Notes under the pieces: model-generated | Database searches by the model: none | Seen by the model: the letters and a program-made list of their open reading frames with translations, nothing else | What the model was told of the DNA's origin: nothing | Assembly: GCA_013397795.1 (NCBI GenBank) | Contig: VZTJ01001205.1 | Location: 884,477-948,476, forward strand | Source: Orthonyx spaldingii | Lineage: Eukaryota > Chordata > Aves > Passeriformes > Orthonychidae | Length of the DNA: 64,000 nt | Direction of reading: 5' to 3' | Shown here: positions 1 through 11,425 of the stretch, piece after piece | Position numbering within the stretch: the stretch's first letter is position 1 | Layout of the letters: each line of letters opens with the position of its first letter | Position numbers and translations under genes: made by a program

Positions 1-2519
1 CTCTTTCCCCAAGGTCTTAAGAAAAATAAGTGTTTTTAAAGACTTTTTTGCTTGATTTCACCATCTTCCCTCTCTTCTCCTTGAAAGTGGAGTGTGAACT
101 TGATTTTCATTTTACTCAGTAGAAAGTTAAATGCAACCCAGGCATCTTGTTAAGGGTAAATATTTTTCTAAAGGAAACAAAAGATGTGATGAAAGATGAG
201 GGGGAAAGGGAAACCTTAGTGCTGATGGGGGACAGCTGGATTTTGTCAGTGATGGTAGTTCCTTCCTCCCTTGCCTGCTGCTCTTTCTCTGAGAAAAGCA
301 ACATTTTTATCTAAAACTCATGCTGATAAAATAGCTCTTAACTTGACAGCATCCCTTTCACAGCCTTAAAATTCCTTCCTGAAATTCAGGTAGGTCTGAA
401 ATACTGCCTTGGAAACCCTGGGATGTGAGTATGAGGCTGTCTTCTTCAGGAGAGTTCTCACCAGCCTGGGGAGAACCAGAGCCCAGTGGGGACCTTCCCT
501 AGAGCTTGGAATTGTTTCTGTGGTTTTCTAGCAAAGAGTTTCCAAGTTGTGGTGTTTCTCCCTGTCACACTGCAGGGACTCCATCCCATCTGACGTAAAT
601 GTGGATTGTGACTGACGGAGGGTTTTAAAGCTCCTCATTCTGTTCATGAAAAGTCTCCTTTATTAAATAAATACAGAATGTATATTATTCTTTTTTTTTT
701 TTCCAGAATCAGGCTTCAAACAGGTATCAGTTATAAACATTTGGTTATTTATAACTGAAGTTGCATTTTATAATTGATTTCTAGCACAACTGCTCTAACA
801 CTTTAATGATATCTAGCAAAGGTATGAAGGTTAATTAATAAAGAGTTGCAGACTTCACAGGGATGATTTTTGAGTTATCTTGTAGAATTCCACCCCTAAG
901 TTTCAGCTCTCTGAAATGCTGTAGAATAATTGATTTTTATATGCAGTGTTTGGTTCTTGTGTGATGTCCTGCACTATTCAATCATGAAAATCCTGGTTTT
1001 CACTCAGTTTCTGGTACTTTCTCTTCCTTCAGTGTTCAGGTCATGCCTTGCTTAGTTAAAATGTCAGTTTAGAAGCTAATTTAAGCAGACTCCTGATATA
1101 AAACCTAAAAGTAAAATATCACCTTCCAAGAGATAATGAACTTCCTTGGAGCTGGGCCCCTCTCTGAGCAGGAGCTGTGTAAGACAGACCTTATCAGGCT
1201 GCCAGGCCTCCTAACAGATATGGCCTTTTCCTTTGGATAGATATTTTAAAGTATTGTTCATTCTAAGTAAAATAAACAAGTGTTCTGTCAGTGCTCTAAG
1301 CTTCCTGAAAATAGGATTTACAGTTCTATATAATTGCATTTTCTTTGTGTTTGCATAGAAGTCATAGCATAGCTGGAAGATGATGGCAATTATAATTTAT
1401 TATGCTGTAATTGTTACCTAAATGTTTTTGAATAAGCAAAAATCACATCTGTTTAGGAATAAGTTGCACAGCAAGAGAATTCCCTTTGAAATGAATGCTG
1501 TGTTCTCAAATTCTGTAACTGTACACATAAAACAACATATTTATTTCCCCACTGAGTCCATTACATTCCCAAGTCAAACTGCATCCTCTCTTCCCTTCCC
1601 ATATTAAACCCTTTGATTTAATGGAGGTTTTAACTACTGGTTCTTTAGGGAATTTTCAGTAGGCTTTGCACAGATTAGGTTATTGGAAAGTATAGTTATT
1701 TTCTTGTAAAGTGGCAGTTCTGTGTCAAAATTGATTTTCTCTGGTGCTGCAGTAGTAAAACAGATAAGCTTCTGCTTTGCATCCAAAATATACCGATATT
1801 CCTGCCATGATGTTTTCCTTCTGCCTCCTAACCCAGCTCTCTTACAGGCTGGCTTTGAAATGAAAAGGGCACGATGCTGTGCTGCACTGAATGCCTTTGG
1901 AGCAGTCATTAATGAATCTCCTTCCATGTATTAATGTGCATTTACCGGTGATGGCCAGTTGTTGAGAAGGAAAAAAGCCCATGCTGGGAGTTGCAGAGCC
2001 CTCAGCTGAGGGGTTGAGCACTTTGTTGGCCTCTTTAGCAGCTGGAGCTGTGGATGTTCAGCAGCTGGCAGGAAGTCAGACCCATGCAGTGCTTCCTATA
2101 CTGTGAAGTGTTCTAGAAGGAGTAGACAGGGGAAAAAAAAGTGAATAAATACCAAATACATCAGTGTGTCCTCAGTGTGAGCAGCATGGAGGGGTTCTGT
2201 CCCTGGATGTTTTGGCCAGCTCTCATCACTGGGATGGGTTTCTCTCACTTTGTCTGTCACTTGTTCATTCCTTTGCAGGTTGGGCTCCTGAAAGAAGGAG
2301 AGAGCTTGTAAATTAAACTTGAACAAAATGTGTTGGCACACAGCTGAGTCAGCCTGGTACTTCTGCAGCTTCAGTAGGCCTAGTCCAGGTTTTGTAGGAT
2401 TCATGGATCCAGGGAATACCCTGATTTTCAGAGTTCTTCAGACTTGATTTAGTGTAAGTTTTCAGTCAGTCCCTCATTTATGCAGGGAGTGTTTGTCCAT
2501 CTGTATTCCTCACACTGTG
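1..2519. other. Gene-free unique DNA
   Basis: No coding region, RNA gene or known repeat is visible here; the frames are short and unremarkable. The only local features are a T12 run at 691-702 followed by CCAG, which resembles a splice acceptor on the plus strand but has no recognisable exon after it, and a bZIP-type TGACGTAA word at 591-598. I read this as ordinary intergenic or intronic sequence. Confidence 0.6.
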
Positions 2520-2740
2520 AATGGCATTGTTGTCGCAGGCTCTCGAGAGATTAATGTATTTACAGACTTGTGTGAGCCATTGCACCAATCAATGGTAACA
2601 GCCTTTGACAGAGACATAAAGGATCTATTAAATTAGACCTGATTTCCTATTAAATTACTGTGCATAAAAAGCTGGACTCACCTTATCTGCAGCAGAAATG
2701 AATGCTGCTATTAAAGCCTTTAAAGGAAGTTTCCAAGAAC
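2520..2740. promoter_or_regulatory. Candidate conserved non-coding block
   Basis: This AT-rich stretch contains CCAATCAATGG near 2585, a TCF/LEF-like CCTTTGA near 2602, and TTAAATTA words. It keeps CpGs such as TCTCGAGA near 2541, and it has no repeat character. Such composition is typical of vertebrate developmental enhancers. The choice is by eye and no alignment was possible. Its right end overlaps a possible minus-strand splice donor at 2674-2681. Confidence 0.3.
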
Positions 2741-2813
2741 AGAGTCCAGCAAGGCAGTGGGATAATGAGGAGGAAACAGGGATCTGTTGACATCTGCACT
2801 GCCTGTACTGAGG
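2682..2813 (-). other. Possible minus-strand exon, unidentified
   Basis: Read on the minus strand, a pyrimidine-rich acceptor (about 2814-2830, ending CGCAG) precedes 132 bases that end AAG, followed by a consensus GTGAGT donor at 2681-2676. One frame is open throughout (44 codons, a multiple of three), ending ALIAAFISAADK. The other two frames contain stops. No protein family is recognised. The region's conserved look could equally reflect regulation, and good splice-like pairs arise by chance in 64 kb. The phase agrees with the candidate exon at 6701-6756, but one in three random pairs would agree. Confidence 0.12.
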
Positions 2814-2879
2814 CTGCGGAGGGAGCGGAAGGTTTCTACATTGCAGACGTGAAGGCATTCCCCTCCCCTTCAATCAGCT

Positions 2880-3073
2880 CCCCCCACGCACTCTTCTCTT
2901 TACTAATTAGATTAGAGACAAATAAAATTAAACTATTAAGGCAATTAAGAAATTCTTAACATTTGATCAGTTCGTTGAATGCAAATCTGTCCTCCATCTC
3001 TCTGTGAAGGACTGATTGCACAGAGCGTTATGTCCTCGAGCATGCGTTGGTTTCTGCTTAAGGAAGGCAGTAA
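2880..3073. promoter_or_regulatory. Candidate conserved non-coding block with POU octamer
   Basis: The block holds CTAATTAG-type homeodomain words near 2904, AAATTAAA and CAATTAAG text, and a perfect ATGCAAAT octamer (POU-domain site) at 2979-2986. CpGs are retained at 2973 and near 3025-3045. A CR1 LINE remnant begins at its right edge. The combination of packed homeodomain and octamer words in a non-repetitive AT-rich sequence is enhancer-like. Conservation has not been tested. Confidence 0.35.
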
Positions 3074-3296
3074 AATCACAGACCATGCAGTGGTTTGGGT
3101 TGGGAAGGACATTTAAGTATCATCCAGTCCATGCCATGGGCAGGGCCATCTTCCACTAGATCAGGTCTCTCAGAGCTCCATGCAGCCTGACTTTGGATGT
3201 GTCCAGGGACGGGGCAGCCACCACCTCTCTGGGCAACCTGTGCCAGGGCCTCACCACCTGCACTGAGAAAAATTTCTTCCTTAACATGCTCCAAAT
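3074..3296 (-). mobile_element. CR1 LINE fragment, 3' end
   Basis: Read on the minus strand this is the end of the CR1 3' UTR. The plus strand shows the inverted signature words TTTGGGTTGGGAAGGAC, CCATGGGCAGGGCC, CTTCCACTAGATCAGG, GTCCAGGGACGGGGCAGCC and TGTGCCAGGGCCTCACCACC, ending near AATTTCTTCCTT. The tail (AATCACAGACCATG) is a degraded form of the CR1 terminal repeat. It is heavily 5'-truncated, with no reverse-transcriptase portion, so it is a dead copy. The 72-codon minus frame over it is only the CR1 UTR read in frame. Confidence 0.92.
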
Positions 3297-6200
3297 ACTT
3301 AGTTCAAATAAAATAGCCAGATCTGTTTTCTCACTGTGTTGCTTCTCTCCCCCATGCTATTCACATGTAATTGCTCCTTTTTGGCCACTGCAGACTCTCA
3401 TTTATCCACAGTCTCACATTCCTCCTATGTCCACAGTTAGACAACCTGTGTCAACTTCATTTCCAGGACTGGTCATGTGTTCAACACCCTCATGAATTTG
3501 TGATAAATCAAACAAATGTCTGTTGAGTTCACAAAGAACTGTCCCCAAGTAGTGAATGAAGGACTTGAATCAATAAGGTTTTATGCTTGTTTTATCTCTC
3601 TTGGAGGGAAGAGAAGGACAGGAGGTGACAGACAGCTTAGGTAGTTTGCACACACAATTTATGATCTCCTGTCAATAAAACATGCATCATAGTGCATCTC
3701 AGAGTTGTTTCAGTCTTAGTGCTTTTGTACACATTGTTGTGGTCAAAATCAAGTTAAGGCACCTCATTTCTGGGCCCAGCCTACAAACCCCGGGTGCACC
3801 ACAGTTGAATTTCTGAGGTTTCACTGCAAAGTTCCTAGAGCTGGGTGGAATCTCTGGCTATCTGATGGTACATTCAGTTAACTGGGAAAAAGTTACTATT
3901 TTATTGATTTGAGCAAACCAAACTATCCTTAGGAAGACAAGACAAGCTCTCAGCACACCCAGGGTGATGCTCCAGCACTGCAGTAACTTGTTCTGGGACC
4001 CAGATCTTGACACTACACAATTGTATATCTGTACCTTCTGCTCCCAGTGCAAAGTGGGGCATGTATGTGCAAATCTGTTTCCTGCTTATGAAATCTGCCT
4101 TTAAGAGGCAATAATGCTGTTAATGCTGTTAGTATTTACTTCATGTTCTAATCGAATGCTGCTACTCCTGCTCCTAGAAAAGTTCAAGTGCCCTTAAAAC
4201 GTAGAAGCTTCACTGGATAGGAAATAAAATTGAGCACTTGATATTAATGGTCTTCTAATTAAAGGTAGAGCAAGCTTGCCTAAGTATCATCTCAATATGT
4301 GTCTTTCTGGATGCATAAAAAGTGGGTTGACCACTGAAGCTTTAAAGTGTCATTTCCAAGGTAAAACTGAATGAGTTCCCCTCAGTGCTGGCACTTTGGA
4401 TGGGTTTATCCCATAAATTTCCAGAGTTTTGTTCTTTCAGCTTTCCTAAACGACAGCACTGGGCCATACCTGGAGTGACTGCAGCCAGCAGTGCTGCCCT
4501 GAGGTGCTGGGCTGTGGCTCTGCCCAGGTGGCTTCTCAGGACTGTCTAGACAGTGTGTGAAGGGCAGGCTGGTGACCTGTGCCAGCCCCAGTGTCTGTGT
4601 GCTGCCCAAGGAGAGTACACCAGTGCTCTCCACACATAAACAAATCGTGGAATTTCATTAATTCATTCATCAATACAAGCCATTAAGAGAAACTGTTTCT
4701 CTTGTTAACTGGACTCTTGGAGACTAATTGGCAGCTTCTTTTAAACATCAGCCTGCTGCTCCCGAGGATAAAGCCCTGTGGTGCTGGGTGTCAGGAATGC
4801 AGGCAGCCCTCGGGAATGAACCAGCCTCACACCCCTCAGTGTGGGCGGAGGCATTTTGGAGAGGGGAGCACAAGGGAGAGGGAGCAAAGCAGTTAGTGTT
4901 AGAACAAAAAGGGTTCTGTAACTGTAGTTTACCTGAATCCACAATATGTGTTTACTAAACTACATGTGGGGAAGAAGTTCAGGGTAGATGTATAGATATT
5001 TAGGTGTAGATATAAACACACACACTCTGTGTGTGCACATCAAATATTGAAAGCAGAGAGCAAATTAAGTTTGAACCCATAAAATACGAGACAGGAGGAA
5101 GAGATGGAAAACAGAATTTTCTATGGAAATGGGTAGGAAACACTCCCTGTGATGCTGGGACACAGGTGATTGAGTGGATGGTGATATCCACGGGGATGTT
5201 CTTGCCCTTGCCTGTGCCCTCTCTAGGTGGGAGGCCTGGTGGAGTTGACAGTGGGACAACCAACCCACCCTCAGTGACCTCCAGGCCTGTCAGCCCCTGG
5301 GTGCTCAGCAAGGTCAGACATTTTGCATCACCATAAATAACCTGGACATGTGATGCACATCTCTCCACAGACCAAGAAAACGGTCACCAGAATTTATTTT
5401 GCGTGAAAGTAGAATAAAGAAATTTTAAGATTCGCTGGAGATGTTGCAGATGAAGGCAAAGCCTGCCATGGTTTCTATCTGCAAGCAGAGGAGCTCATGG
5501 TGTTTACAGTCCCTGTACAGTCATCTGCAGACAGGACATATCAACACCTGGGTTGCTGATTATGTCTTTCTCTTGTATTTTTTTTCCCAATGCAGTCCAG
5601 GTTTTGTACATCAAATAAAATTACAATTGTGCAAATAATTCTGAATCATGTCCAAATAAATTGACAACAATTTTTAACTATTTTGATTCTTGCTGTTCCC
5701 CTTCTAAGTGCTGTTGCTGAAGAGTTAACATTTGCCATATTTCAGCTTGTTCTGTTGATTGCATAGGTACTGCCAGATCTCTGTGAAATATTCTTATCAC
5801 AGGAAAGAACAACAGTGATAACACTTCCCACTGAGTGCTGGGTGAAAGTTAACCAGTGAACTGGATGAAAGTTATTCAAAGTTAACATCATGAACTAATT
5901 TAGTCTAACTCTTCCTTGCACTAGTATGCAAATTAAATATTCAATAAGGCTGAGTCCTCCTTTGGCCACCCTGGCAATCACTTCACTGCATTTCCATAGG
6001 AAAGCTGCCAGGGGTGGTTGGTGGTGTACCTGGAGAGGTTTGTGCAGGGATTCACCTGAGACCTCCACAACCAAATCATTGCCCAGAACTCTAAAGCAGA
6101 AACAGAGAGCAATCTGTGACATCCTCCAAGACACCACGTTTGTTGCTTTTCCACCACTGGACTGAAGCAGTTGCTTCTTTTTGAAAAATGCTGGTACTCA

Positions 6201-6639
6201 TGAATGCCACTCTCTGTGTGCTTCTGGTCACTTAATTCCTTGTTGGTTCTCTCTGAAATGTTTGTGTCAGTGGTGAACCTCAGCCCCCAGAGGCTGCTTA
6301 CCCGGAGCTCTCCTGGGGCTGTAAGTGGGTTATTAATCAGCCTGGGCACTTTTTCACTTCCAGGTTCTTTGTAGAATTGGTTGAGTGGGGTTTGCTGGGG
6401 TTTGTTGACTCTTCCTCCACCTCTACACTGGATAAAATCTTTGTCCCAGAAGAACCTCCTGCAGCTCCTGTTTCTGCTCTTCCCACTGCCACGTGCTCGC
6501 AGTTGTGCTCCAGGCTTGGACCCCCTTCCATCCTCTCCCTCCCCCCTTTTTTTGAATTACTAGCGGGTGACAAATAGCTACTGCTTTCCACTCCATTTCG
6601 CCAGGCACAGCTTCTTTCCTGTCCTCATGAGGTTTCTGA
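3297..6639. other. Gene-free unique DNA
   Basis: No gene is visible. Minor structures are a tandem AATGCTGTT pair at about 4113-4130, a GC-richer patch at 4440-4620 that opens spurious frames in both strands, and a CA/TG inverted repeat at 5019-5035. The frames at 5000-5368 and 5978-6349 have no recognisable domain and are taken as chance. Confidence 0.6.
5017..5036. repeat. Short CA/TG inverted repeat
   Basis: CACACAC at 5019-5025 is followed by TCT and then GTGTGTG at 5029-5035. The alternating purine-pyrimidine text gives a 7-bp stem with a 3-nt loop and could also adopt Z-DNA. It is a small microsatellite-type feature with no attached gene. Confidence 0.6.
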
Positions 6640-6910
6640 CCTTTCAGTCGATGCCTTTTGCAGCCCCGCGGGGGCCTCGGGGGAGCTGTAATGGACTCAC
6701 GTTAATTGCCTGTTGAAGGACAGAAGCAGTTCCTGGCGGGATGATTGGTGGTCCCCCTGTGAGTACAGCTGTCCTGGTCAGTGAAAAGATTGATCTGACA
6801 CACACAAACATTGCGGCTCGGCGCTCAGTGTGTCTCCCAGAGCTCGCAGTAATCATGGCTCGGGCTGTTTGCTGGGGAGGGGCGAGGGACGATCCATCCC
6901 CATCCCCCGG
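6640..6910. promoter_or_regulatory. CpG-retaining GC-rich patch
   Basis: Compared with its surroundings this patch keeps many CpGs (CCCCGCGGGGGCCTCGGGGG near 6664-6683, CTCGGCGCTCAG near 6818) and is interleaved with homeodomain-like GTTAATTGCC at 6701-6710 and TAATCATGG near 6850. It resembles a small CpG island or a GC-rich enhancer. It contains the candidate minus-strand microexon at 6701-6756. No promoter elements such as a TATA box are evident. Confidence 0.3.
6701..6756 (-). other. Possible 56-bp minus-strand exon, unidentified
   Basis: On the minus strand a CTGAC branch-point-like word lies about 24 nt before the acceptor CTCACAG (ending at 6757). The 56-base segment ends AAC and is followed by a perfect GTGAGT donor at 6700-6695. 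Two of three frames are open; one reads GPPIIPPGTASVLQQAIN, which has the look of a proline-rich linker in a transcriptional regulator. I cannot assign it to a family. The polypyrimidine tract is weak, and the exon would be flanked by very long introns inside this window. It may be a conserved regulatory element that merely looks coding. Confidence 0.15.
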
Positions 6911-6989
6911 GGGCTGCCAGCAGTTTAGGTAGAAGGTACCCCATAGACTGCAGGAAAATCCAGAGATTTATAAAGTCAGTCTTATGGGT

Positions 6990-7560
6990 TAGTATTCTTT
7001 CTTTTTTATTGCTCTCAGTGGAGGCAAACCGTCCATTCTGCCTAAAACATGTTTTAATGTGGTTTAAAATGCTAGTGGTGCACTTTTAGAAGTGTACATG
7101 GATGCATTAAAAAAAAAAAATCTCCCATGTGTGCCGAAGTCCAAACACATCTTTAAAAATTAAGAAAGCAGAGGCATTCCTCTTACGCTTCTTGCCTCTG
7201 TTTTGTGCAGCTGGATAAACCATTATGTTCTCATTAGAGCTGAGTATGGGTCAGTTTGCAGAGCTCTGTGCAAATATTATTTTTTTCCCACTTTTGCTTT
7301 GTATACATTCAACCTGTGTTGGGCTTCAAGCTCCAAATCTGAAAGAGAAACTCAGCCAAAGTCAGCAAATGTGCTTTGATAGCTGAGGTCAAAACTTTGC
7401 ACTGTTATCAGCCTGTACATGTTTTCTATCTGAAAATATTAATCAGGTCAAATCTACATGTTCTTTGGCACATATTCAACACAAGATGTTTTCAACCTAT
7501 CCTGTGTTTCATCATTTGAAGCCAAGGTTTTGCAGAAATCTGGTCACCACACAAATAAGC
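6990..7560. promoter_or_regulatory. Long candidate conserved non-coding block
   Basis: Nearly 600 bases of AT-rich unique text without repeat character. It contains GTGCAAATATT near 7268, TTTGCTTTGTA near 7293, ATTAATCAGGTCAAATCTAC near 7438, CCATTATGTTCTCATTAGAG near 7221, and isolated CpGs (ACCGTCC, GCCGAAG, TACGCTT). A short A12 run sits at 7109-7120. The even composition and many TF-like words suggest an enhancer, by eye only. Confidence 0.35.
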
Positions 7561-10500
7561 TTCTCCTCAAGTAAATCCCCAGTAAAATTTAAAAGGATTG
7601 ACTTTGCTGCTTAAAAAGATTCTATTCTTAGTTGCTTCATCCTCTCAGCTCCATGTTTCACATTTAACTGAAATGAGATGGTCCCGAATTAAATCCCTGC
7701 ATCCAACCACAGATGGCCCTGAGGTGTACAAAATCAGGTACAGGATCTCATTTCTTTAGTCCACACTTTTCTTCATTAAGGCTTGGATGGGAACCTCAGG
7801 ATTAAATGTTTCATGTCACTGGAATGCAGGGTCCCCAAATACCAGGGTCTCACCATGTGCTAGCTGTTTATTAATGTTAAAAATCACCCACAGAAATAAA
7901 TCATTTCTCACAATCAGGCTAAAATTTATTTGTGACAAAACCTAGCAACTATTTACCTCTTGCACTTTACTAAATGTTCTGCTTCTCTGAAGTGTGGACT
8001 GGGCAATGAAGTTAGAAAGCAGCAGTGAGAAGAGAATTCCAGAGATGATGAGACATGTTAAGGATGAGGCAGGTTGCCATATTTTGGGGTTCCAGAGACA
8101 TCCATCCACAGAACAGAGAAATAGTATTTCTTCAAGAAGTTGCGGTATTGCAGGCGTCAATCAAAACTGTGTATTTCTGTTCAGAACATTCTGCTCCAGC
8201 AATACATTATTTACAAGTGGAGGAAGCTTAGAAAACACCCACCCCTGGCAAGATAAGCTTTGCTGAGTTTCCTGGCCTTAGTACCACAGCCACCCTTTTT
8301 AGCTGATATTTTAGTCCTGCATTTGATATTTAATAATGGTATGCATGGGAACCCAGGCTAGGTTCAGGGTATAAGAGATGGAAATGTTAGGGCTTTTAAG
8401 GCTAGCCTACAAGCCACTTAAGTATTTTTAGGCTGAAGAAGAGTTTATCTTTTTCTAGTTCAGCCCCAAACACTTCCCAGTAACAATAAGTAAAATGAAT
8501 GCTGGAAACAACGTAGGAAGTAAGATGGGAAGAAGCATCTCTGTTTGCAAGCTGTGGAGCAGTGTCCAGCAAGAAAAGATGGAGTGGCTGGAAAGCAGCC
8601 AAGAATCCAAACAAAAGCATCTTCAGAGGTCCAGAATAGCGCCAGTGTCACTGGATTTTAGACAGATTCCACTGTAAGAATCAAGCCTCCTTGTCTCCTC
8701 TCTTTGTCATTGGGGATGGTTTTTAACAGAAGGATTAAACAAAAATTTAAACGCTATTGCCACTTCCACTCAAGTGTTGTCAGTGGGCTGAGGAAGTTGT
8801 TAGAGTCAGACCATGGCATCGGGGAAGTCTCAAGTGTCGAAAACTCACAGACATCCAGCATGCTGAAAGAGGTAAATAAGACCCAAATATAACATGAAAT
8901 ATGTGACTAGATGAGAAATTGGATATTTCAGAGAGTTGAATTTCTGTTACCGTAAAAAAAAAAAAAAAAAATTATGTCTATAGCCTTTATGAGAACTTGA
9001 AAAATAGTATTTCAAATAGAAGGAAAGATTTTGTCTGTGCTCTGAATGTGATGGGGAAAATGGCATTTCAGCCAGCTCTTTGAACTACTCAGTATTATAC
9101 AGCAGCGATGGAAAATACTGTGACACCTGTAACATTCAGAAAACATGTGAGACAAGGTGTACAGGAGCTGTCAAATGGAATCTGGATTTGAGGGTACGAG
9201 GATATTGGAGTAAAAGCTGAAAACCAGGCAGGAATACGTTCAGCCTTTGGACACCAGTGGTGGCCAGTCTGCTTACTTAGGGAAACAAGTGGAATTAAAA
9301 GCTGCTTTTTTAAGGATGAGATCCTGGTGCCACTGCCCTGCACGGGCCTTTCATTGCTGGCAGCAGTGTGGGAAAAAGTATTTGCTTGGGGGAAGAGTAT
9401 TTCCCAAATATTTTTGGGATTTGTTGGTGGGAAGGTCCCTCTGGTTACCTGGGGCAGCGAGGCAGATGCACAGGAAAAGTCCCTCCCCTCTGAGGCCCAG
9501 CTGTATGAGCTGACTTCTCACTTCAGCCTCTGCTTTTGCCTCAGCCTCTTCCTTTCCCTCTTTCCCCTTTTTCCTGCCCATACTAGTTTTTATTCCAGAA
9601 GCTTCTCTCCCTTGAGTGTGTTGATCCATAACAAGCCAGCAATGTAAAATTCATTAACAAAATTTTGAGCAACCACAAAGGCTTGTAGATCTTGACTATT
9701 TGGCTTTAAAAAATATTTTATATGTCTACATTCAGTAGATTTCTAGTACTGTAAAATCCTGCAGTCTGTTTTCTTTCAGGGGAATTCTTGCTTTCTGGGA
9801 GAGATCTTATCAGTGCCTTTAGTTTTGTCAGTAACTGTATGCCTGAGGTATAAATATAGAAACCAAACATGGCAGGCATCATAACATTTAGGGGTTCATT
9901 TTTAACTTGGTGTAGGAGAATTAATTTGGCTTCAAGCCCCATGGTTCTCAGTTTAATGGGAATTTAGAAAGTGTTCGTCTGCTGCAAATGGACACCCTTA
10001 ATAAACAAGTGATTTTGTGTGAAAAGTAAATGATTATTAGAGTATAGCATGCATGTGAGGGATGTGTACCACAGTGAGACCCCTCACAGGAGGGACGGTA
10101 CCTGGCAGCAGGGATAAAGCAAAGATTCATTGCATTGGATTAGGCTGACACATGAGGAATTCACAGGGACTTGAACCAGGGTTTGTTCAGCTCTCTGGAA
10201 AGACTTACAAAGGCTGGAGTGGGCCCTGGATCGGATTCCAAAGAGTCTGGGATTGCAGGGTGACCTCAGAAGGCAGTAACAATTAGGAGAGTGGTTGTTA
10301 CTTGGTCCCTCGCTGGTGGTTGTGGTTAAACTACAGCTTGGTGTGGGTTTGACAATGAGTTTGAACTGTGTTCCCCCAGCCACATCTCGTTTGGTGACTG
10401 GCAAGATGACATATTCCTCTGCCTGTTTCAGTTCTTGTGATCAGGATTTGGCCCAGTGGGTTTGGAAATAGGTGTGTAATTAATATTGGCAGGGAATTTG

Positions 10501-11100
10501 GAGGGGTGAACATGGGAGGTCAGTAGCTATGGGAAGAAAATGTCTGTCATCAGTCAGGGATTCTCCACTTAGCTGCTTTGAATGACACCTTAATTTCTTC
10601 ATTCCTGAAATTCCTGCCCTGAAAGTCTAATTCTGCAGCTGGTGCAGCAGCAGAGGGAATTGGCTGGCACTGCTAGGACCAGTCCCAAGAACTACGCAGA
10701 GAGAGGTGTGGGGCATGGATGTTTTTCACTGGAAAGCAAGCATGTTTAATCTTGCATATTACCTACACTGAGAAAAAGAAATGACAGAAAATCTGGTTTT
10801 ATTACTGTAAAAAATGGAGTCATATTTTGCTTGTTTAGTGGAAAAAGCCCAGAAGTCCTGACCAAGCCATTCTCTGGAGGTTGGCTGCAGATCAGTATCA
10901 AAATTTAGCAGCTTGCATCCCTTTCCAGTTCTTTTTTTAACACATGAATGTGATTTTGCTCCTCGGCCAGCTGCAGCTCCAAGCACTGAAATTAAACTTA
11001 ACATGTTTTACAAAATGAATGGAAGGCCAGACAAGAGCATCTTGTTTCCAAGGATCACATAGCCCCTTTTCGGGATTACAGAAACTCGCCTTCTATTAGA
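7561..11100. other. Gene-free unique DNA
   Basis: No gene is recognised. An A18 run lies at 8954-8971 and a pyrimidine-rich patch at about 9537-9580. Frames up to 106 codons (9327-9647, 10084-10404) show no domain, and where they overlap a low-complexity tract they reflect it. The sequence looks like ordinary intron or intergenic DNA. Confidence 0.6.
8954..8971. repeat. Poly-A run (A18)
   Basis: Eighteen consecutive A residues follow TGTTACCGT. The bases upstream do not match a retroelement I know and no polyadenylation signal precedes it, so it is listed as a simple homopolymer rather than a retrogene tail. Confidence 0.85.
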
Positions 11101-11139
11101 ATTTGGCAACACAGCTTGAACTGCACAAACACGATGTCT

Positions 11140-11425
11140 CGTTTGTTTGCCAACTGGTGGGAGACGTTCGGAGCCGGCTTCTCCGCTCGCAGCTGGCTCG
11201 GGGAGGTGGCGGAGTCCCGGCCAGGCTGCCACTGTGTCCCCGCCAGGCCTCCACCAGCTCAGGGGGCATGGCCAGCTCCGTGTCCCAGCTCCGTGTCCCG
11301 TCCAGGCTGCCACCGCCTCACGGGGCACGGCCAGCTCCGTGTCCCGCTCCGTGTCCCCACCAGGCCACGCCGGCCCGCCCGCGGGATCAGCCCCACCATG
11401 AACTCGCACGCAGGCCTGGGCAAGA
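11140..11425. promoter_or_regulatory. CpG-island-like patch
   Basis: This is a strongly GC-rich stretch with dense CpGs, in contrast to its AT-rich flanks. It opens long frames in several phases of both strands (up to 201 codons plus, 133 codons minus), as GC-rich DNA does by chance because stops are AT-rich. About half of it is a 59-bp minisatellite. It could be a CpG-island promoter of an unannotated transcript or simply a GC-rich tandem array. No TATA box or recognisable first exon is visible. Confidence 0.4.
11214..11366. repeat. 59-bp GC-rich minisatellite, about 2.5 copies
   Basis: Units start with GTCCC(C)G-CCAGGC at 11236, 11295 and 11353, with a partial start at 11214. Each full unit runs through GGGGCAYGGCCAGCTCCGTGTCCC; the spacing is 59 then 58 bases. 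The second unit is slightly diverged and lacks one base. Inside each unit CTCCGTGTCCC is itself duplicated. The array explains the repeated peptide words seen in the overlapping frames, so those frames should not be called genes. Confidence 0.8.

Noticed and set aside
3076..3294. 72-codon minus-strand frame
   Set aside because: It is the CR1 3' UTR read in frame, not a gene.
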